A stretch of DNA of 64,000 bases, taken from Rhytidiadelphus loreus. Taxonomy: Eukaryota; Streptophyta; Bryopsida; Hypnales; Hylocomiaceae. A program made the position numbers and the translations under genes. The stretch covers positions 83,694,981-83,758,980 of the forward strand of contig OX344762.1 in assembly GCA_947034895.1 (NCBI GenBank), written 5' to 3'. The notes under the pieces are model-generated. The model was not told the DNA's origin. It did not search any database and was given only the letters and a program-made list of their open reading frames with translations. This document shows, piece by piece, positions 59,401-64,000 of this stretch (position 1 is the stretch's first letter; every line of letters begins with the position of its first letter).

Positions 59401-60006
59401 TATGTAAGCTAAAACTTGGATGACAAATGCTTTGTTCAAGGTATGGGTGCTTCACTTCTTGTTAATAATTTTGAAGTTATACCTTGTCAACATAATTCAA
59501 TAATAGAAATGTTTTTTCTTTGAAACTTGATTTTGACATTCAGTTTTTTTTATTACTCTTATGCAAAACTAGAAAAATGAAGCTTTTTAAGTTTATGAAA
59601 ATTATTCTAATGTGCTTGAGAATTTTAAAATTTTTACTAGAAATGAGTAAATGACTACGTCTACTTATTAAAATTTGTGCTTGAGAATTTTGAAATTTTA
59701 CTTCAAATGAATAAATGAGTATGTTATTCAATTTTGAAGTTGAGGATTAGTAACTATATTTCTAATTACAAACTCCCGTAGAAATTTTCATAGCACTAGA
59801 ATGTTCTACACTACTAACAATGTTCTTCTATTCTTAAATTTTCAAATCTTTTAATGTAATTATGCTTGTACTTGAAATGAAATTTCTTCACTTATTCTTC
59901 AAGAATTCATAGTAATTTAGAATTTTCTAAAAAAACCTTGAAATCTCATGTCATATATTTGACATGTGATTTCATCTTTGAAAACTAAAAAATTCACTAA
60001 TAAATA

Positions 60007-60640
60007 GCAAAATGATTACAGAACACCCTTCCCACCACCACCCCACCCCAATCAAAAAATTCCCTACCATTGAATCCAACATGAAAACTTTTTTACCACC
60101 CTAAATGCCATCGATCTGATGAATGAATTTGATCAAAAATGAATGCCATCCTTCTCATCATCATAACACCCCACCTTCTCCCACCCTCATTGAAAAATTA
60201 ATCATTGGAAAATAAGATATATAGATATGGATACAGGATATGGGATACTAGTATGGGATGTAGATACGGGGTATGGGATGTGGATACGGATATTGGATAT
60301 GAATATAGATACTAGGTATGGATACATATACGGGCTTACATATCCCATATTATTTACAACTCCTTCCCAGCTTCCATAATTACAAATAGGAGGGGGGTAG
60401 GAGAAATATATTTTTTTTAATTAATTATAAATACAGTTGTGGGGTGCAAAGGGGGATTTTTAAATATAAAAAATTAAAACCAATTTGGTGTTTGGAAGAG
60501 GTGGGGTGTTGTGGACTTTTTTTGAGGCAAATGGAATTCCATTGCAAAAAAAATAAGTGGGGTCTATTTGAGTGAATGAGAGGGGGATGCATTAATAAAA
60601 ATGCACCCGTCCCTCACTATCCACTCAAAAGACAGAACCA
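60007..60640. repeat. Insert unique to unit D with GATATGGATAC low-complexity array
   Basis: Units B and C read TAGCAAAAAATGGAGT-GAATTTGGAGG and then CCATGG-CTC here; unit D carries about 630 bp instead. 60219-60345 is an imperfect array of GGATATGGGATAC / GGTATGGATAC units. The left part is C-rich (CCCACCACCACCCC) and the right part G-rich (GAGAGGGGGATGC). It is probably a repeat-derived insertion; no clear ends. Confidence 0.55.
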
Positions 60641-61796
60641 CGGGCTCTATGTTAAGATATCGTAAAGATCTTGTGAAGGAGATAAGAAAAATATACCTAT
60701 TCTAATTTATCCTATAGTGCACATGTGTGACACTAATTTACCAAAGTTATATTATCTTACTATTAAAATGAAATTGAAATATTAATATATTGTACTATTT
60801 TCACAAGCCTTTATTTGTATTGACAATAATTTTACATCCTGACAAATAGGTTAAGTGAGTGTAAGAGACTTGAATTAACATATAAATTTAGTGAAGTGAG
60901 TTTTTGACAAAATAGAATCATAAAAGCAAAAATGATTCATTTTAGTACTTTACACGAGATTGTTTGGTGACACTAAGAAACTAAGACAAAGACAAGCATT
61001 TCTTTTCACTATGAGTGCCCCAAGGAATTGTTTTTGCATTCTAAAATTTTCACACTTTTGTTTTAGACAATGTATTGAAGAGTTAAAAGATTATTAAACA
61101 TGGACTAGGTTAACCCTAGAGGGGGACACCACAAATACTAAGTGTCTAATGGATGACAAAAAATCCTTCTATATAGATCAAAAGTGCAAATGTTCATCCT
61201 GGGAAATTTGTGTGAAAAAAGGAAGGTTTTGCATAATAATTTTACCTCCAATGAGTGATCTTAGTTTTTTTTAAGCAAATGATTCACATGGTTCGTACCC
61301 AAAAGGTTGATTTTCACAATGACTAGCCCATCCTTTGGACGTTAATGCCAAGTTCTTGTATTGAATCATAAATTTTTCCTTGATGTCTTTTGGTTCATTT
61401 GTAGGGCCCCAATCAATTTATAAGAAATAAATCATTCCTAACCACCAATAAGAGCAATGGAGAGAGAGCTTGACATCCCAACTTAACATTCTTGCTAACT
61501 TAAAGTGGATACCCTCCAAATCACTATTTTTGCTATTGTGCCTAGTTACTATTATTAGACTATCAAATTTTCATATTTTCTTGTTGGCAAGCAAAAGGGG
61601 TTTCCAAACTTTGTGTGCACCAAAGATTGCAACATTATAATTATACCATATACAAAAGTTATGAAGGATTAGATTGTTTTTTGGGTAGAGGTTCCAAAAT
61701 TGTTTCTTCTATACATGTACATATTGATTTGGGAGATGAACATTGAGTGATGATGGCAATTTTGGGTCAATGGTGCATTTGGGATTCCCACCTTAA

Positions 61797-62599
61797 CCCC
61801 TAAGTGCCTAAGCCTTTTCAAGTGTGTTTTTCCCATGAAAAAAAGAACATGGGCTTATAGTTATCTCCATTGAAACAAAATGATTTTTTTTCAAAATCCA
61901 ACCATATGGATGTTTAAAGAGCTTTCTTATTAGTATGTACACCAATTTTGAGTGCAAAATTCCATAAGAGTTGTGAGATTATAATAAGAGAAATGTATAT
62001 TTTGTATTTTTAATATGTTGTCCCTCTCCACAATGTTTCAGAAATTTGCACATAAAAGCTTTTTGGGATTAGAAGTAACATGAACAACTACAAATTGTGT
62101 TAGCACACTAAAATATCCTTTCAAAAAACTTAATATCACTTGAAAAGCTATTAAACTCATTACACAATCCACCTTGCAATTGTTGAGATGCAATATTTTC
62201 AATAAGTATAATTCACAAATAACTCCAAATCAACACTTGCTTGTTTAAATTTTCAATGGTGAAAATCATGAAAACACTTTACACTTTCGATTGGGACCAT
62301 TTTCAAAGCAAATGAATAAGTGGAAGTTTTTAGATCTCAAATCAAGTGAAATTGCTCAAAGTTGAAAAATGAAGTAAAATTAGCAAGCTTTACTCTTCCA
62401 CTAACGGATATAAATGGCTTTGGAGACCTTTCAACACTCAAATATGTACCTTTTTCAGTAAAAATTGACAGTTTTGAATAGTTAACCCTAAAAATTGCCC
62501 AATTTTTTTTTTAAAACGGGCAAACGAATTTAACTGCCCACTTCAAAATGAGCCTGAAATTTTAGATCGACCATATATGGTCGATGAGGTAGTGAGGGG
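61797..62599. mobile_element. 802-bp-type MITE, inverted copy, TTAA duplication
   Basis: Reverse-orientation copy of 45997-46798: begins CCCCTAAGTGCCTAAGCC and ends GAGGTAGTGAGGGG. TTAA is at 61793-61796 and 62600-62603. Unit C has the empty site CCACCTTAACCCCTTAAGG. The perfect palindrome ATCGACCATATATGGTCGAT recurs at 62566-62585. It landed exactly in the TTAA bordering the older element at 62604. Confidence 0.9.
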
Positions 62600-62603
62600 T
62601 TAA

Positions 62604-63179
62604 TCCCCAAAGGACAATTGTCCGTTGAATGGACAACTGATAATCCAGGCAAGTACCTATGAAGTCAATTTTGGTTGCATGTTTATGAAATTTTGACACA
62701 AGGTGTGAACATGTACCCGCTTAGTGAAATTTTGATTTTTTTTTCCAATCGGATTCCTATATCAAAAGTTATGATGCCCTAAACTTTTCTAACAACTTTG
62801 GTAGCTTTGGGCAGTTTTTGCAAAACTCCTCCTCTACTTTTGAAATTTGGTAGGTATGTAACTTATATGATAAAAGATGCAAATGTTAGAAAACATAACC
62901 ATATTTAGTGTAAAGAACTCACTCTAGGAGGTGTTAAAGACTGTTGGCCATGTTGGATAAGGTTTAAAAAAAAAAATCTTTGAACTTCAAACATTATAAT
63001 CTTTCAATTTTTGTGGTCAAAGTTTCCAAAAAAATTCCACACATTTTCATAGTAATTTAGTAAAAATTTACACGGTTCAGTTTCGATTAAAAACTCTTTT
63101 TTTCATTTTTTTCTCACTGCCCTAAAAAGTGACAATTTTTCACAATTCTACCCAAAAATACGCCTCTTTGCTTTAGGGG
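62604..63179. mobile_element. TTAA element, unit D copy
   Basis: Paralogue of 52023-52596 and 37163-37709, immediately after the inserted MITE. It begins TCCCCAAAGGACAATTGTCC and ends GCTTTAGGGG before TTGA. Non-coding. Confidence 0.6.
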
Positions 63180-64000
63180 TTGAAGTAGATCATCCCAATA
63201 CGACCTAAATATTCTATCTACTTGAGCACCTTGGAGAAGCTATTTGTCAGCTCACATATTTTTCTAGAGGATTAAGAAGTTTGAGAGAAGTCATTTGCAA
63301 GTAAACTGATCAAGACATTCCAACAAGCAATGAATCAGTTTCTGTGATTTCTCAAAGTTAGTAGGGACTAAATTAGTTGAAGCTTGGGTAGACCCATGTT
63401 AAACCACACATTGATATTTCCCCTCCCCCAAGTAAATTGTCATGATGCTAAATTGGGTTTGCTAAGATTGTCGTAGTCAATGACACAAATGGGAGGGTAC
63501 AATAGATTTTGGAATTGGCTGACTGACACAAATGAGAGGATATTGTAGATGTTGGAATTGGATGCCTGACGAAAATTGGAGGTTCTAGTAGTTCACAGAA
63601 TTCGGTGACCAACGACATTGAATTGTAGTACCTTACATGTTACTAGTGAGTGATCCTGCACACTTCCACAACAGAGAACAAATTGGCACAGAAAGATTGA
63701 TCTACAGTCCAGTCACCCATCTTTCCTTCGCCATTTGTGCTGGAAACATGTGAATTTTTGGCCAGCTTTCTAAGACGCTGCGTAATAATGATTCTCATGC
63801 AATACCAAAACTCTAGCTATTGTAAGCTAAGTCTCTTGCTTCATGCAACCTGCATTCATGTGATTTGTGCACAGGCTTAACATAATTATTGCTGGATTCA
63901 CTCTCGATGATTCATTGTATTCAAAGATATGACTGGCTTTTGGAATTTCGGAAATGTGGACTTGTCTCCGATCCTCATTTCGTTCCACAAATGCTCTTGC

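Larger units (their letters stand above)
57117..64000. repeat. Tandem segmental duplication, unit D (runs off the window)
   Basis: Starts at CTTAACCCTTAAATGTGGAG and follows the B/C order. It has a large internal deletion in the transposase region and lacks the 45997-type MITE at 57644. It reaches the start of a fourth gene block at about 63895 (CTCGATGATTCATTGTATTC), which already shows its own deletion (GTGGACTTGT joined to CTCCGATCCTC). Confidence 0.8.

Noticed and set aside
1..64000. CRISPR arrays, rRNA genes, bacterial operons
   Set aside because: No regularly spaced direct repeats with unique spacers and no rRNA segments; genes have GT-AG introns, so the DNA is not prokaryotic.

Overview
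The window is eukaryotic nuclear DNA, almost certainly from a land plant. Coding regions are short GT-AG exons in long AT-rich DNA. There is an organelle-type small heat-shock gene behind perfect heat-shock elements, a gene with Dof-like zinc fingers (a plant-specific class), a captured plant-type syntaxin fragment, a CACTA transposon and many MITEs. The protein set (a bacterial-type ArnT-like glycosyltransferase, an IFI6/IFI27-like family) would suit a bryophyte, lycophyte or fern, but the sequence does not settle the lineage.

Layout. 1-1060: GC-richer, unassigned. 1.06-4.25 kb: AT-rich DNA with three MITEs. 4.27-6.22 kb: sHSP gene with HSEs, TATA box, probable leader intron and three coding exons. 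8.28-12.06 kb: gene block A, holding an intact four-exon gene of unknown function (gene A) convergent with an IFI6/IFI27-like gene, with a perfect 47-bp-arm hairpin between them. 12-17.4 kb: repeats. 17.7-22.4 kb: ArnT-like multi-exon gene on the minus strand, divergent from an unrecognised small gene (22.4-23.0 kb). 23.3-24.8 kb: a two-finger Dof-like gene carrying an in-frame TGA. 24.8-32.1 kb: repeat-dominated DNA. 32.16-64.0 kb: a large tandem segmental duplication with at least three units (B 32.16-45.47, C 45.47-57.12, D from 57.12 kb). Each complete unit holds a decayed pogo-type transposase followed by a diverged copy of gene block A. In B and C gene A is broken, while the IFI6/IFI27-like frame stays open in all three complete copies.

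Because the units are paralogous, filled and empty insertion sites can be compared inside the window. This directly shows (i) several MITE families with TTAA target-site duplications, (ii) a TA-targeting AGGTAG family, and (iii) a family of 250-307 bp elements with CATTAG inverted ends and apparently no target-site duplication. The last family and the TTAA MITEs are the best candidates for something undescribed. Other notable points are the bacterial-type glycosyltransferase, selective preservation of the IFI6-like frame, and the lineage-specific perfect hairpin. All identities rest on reading motifs; no database search was run.
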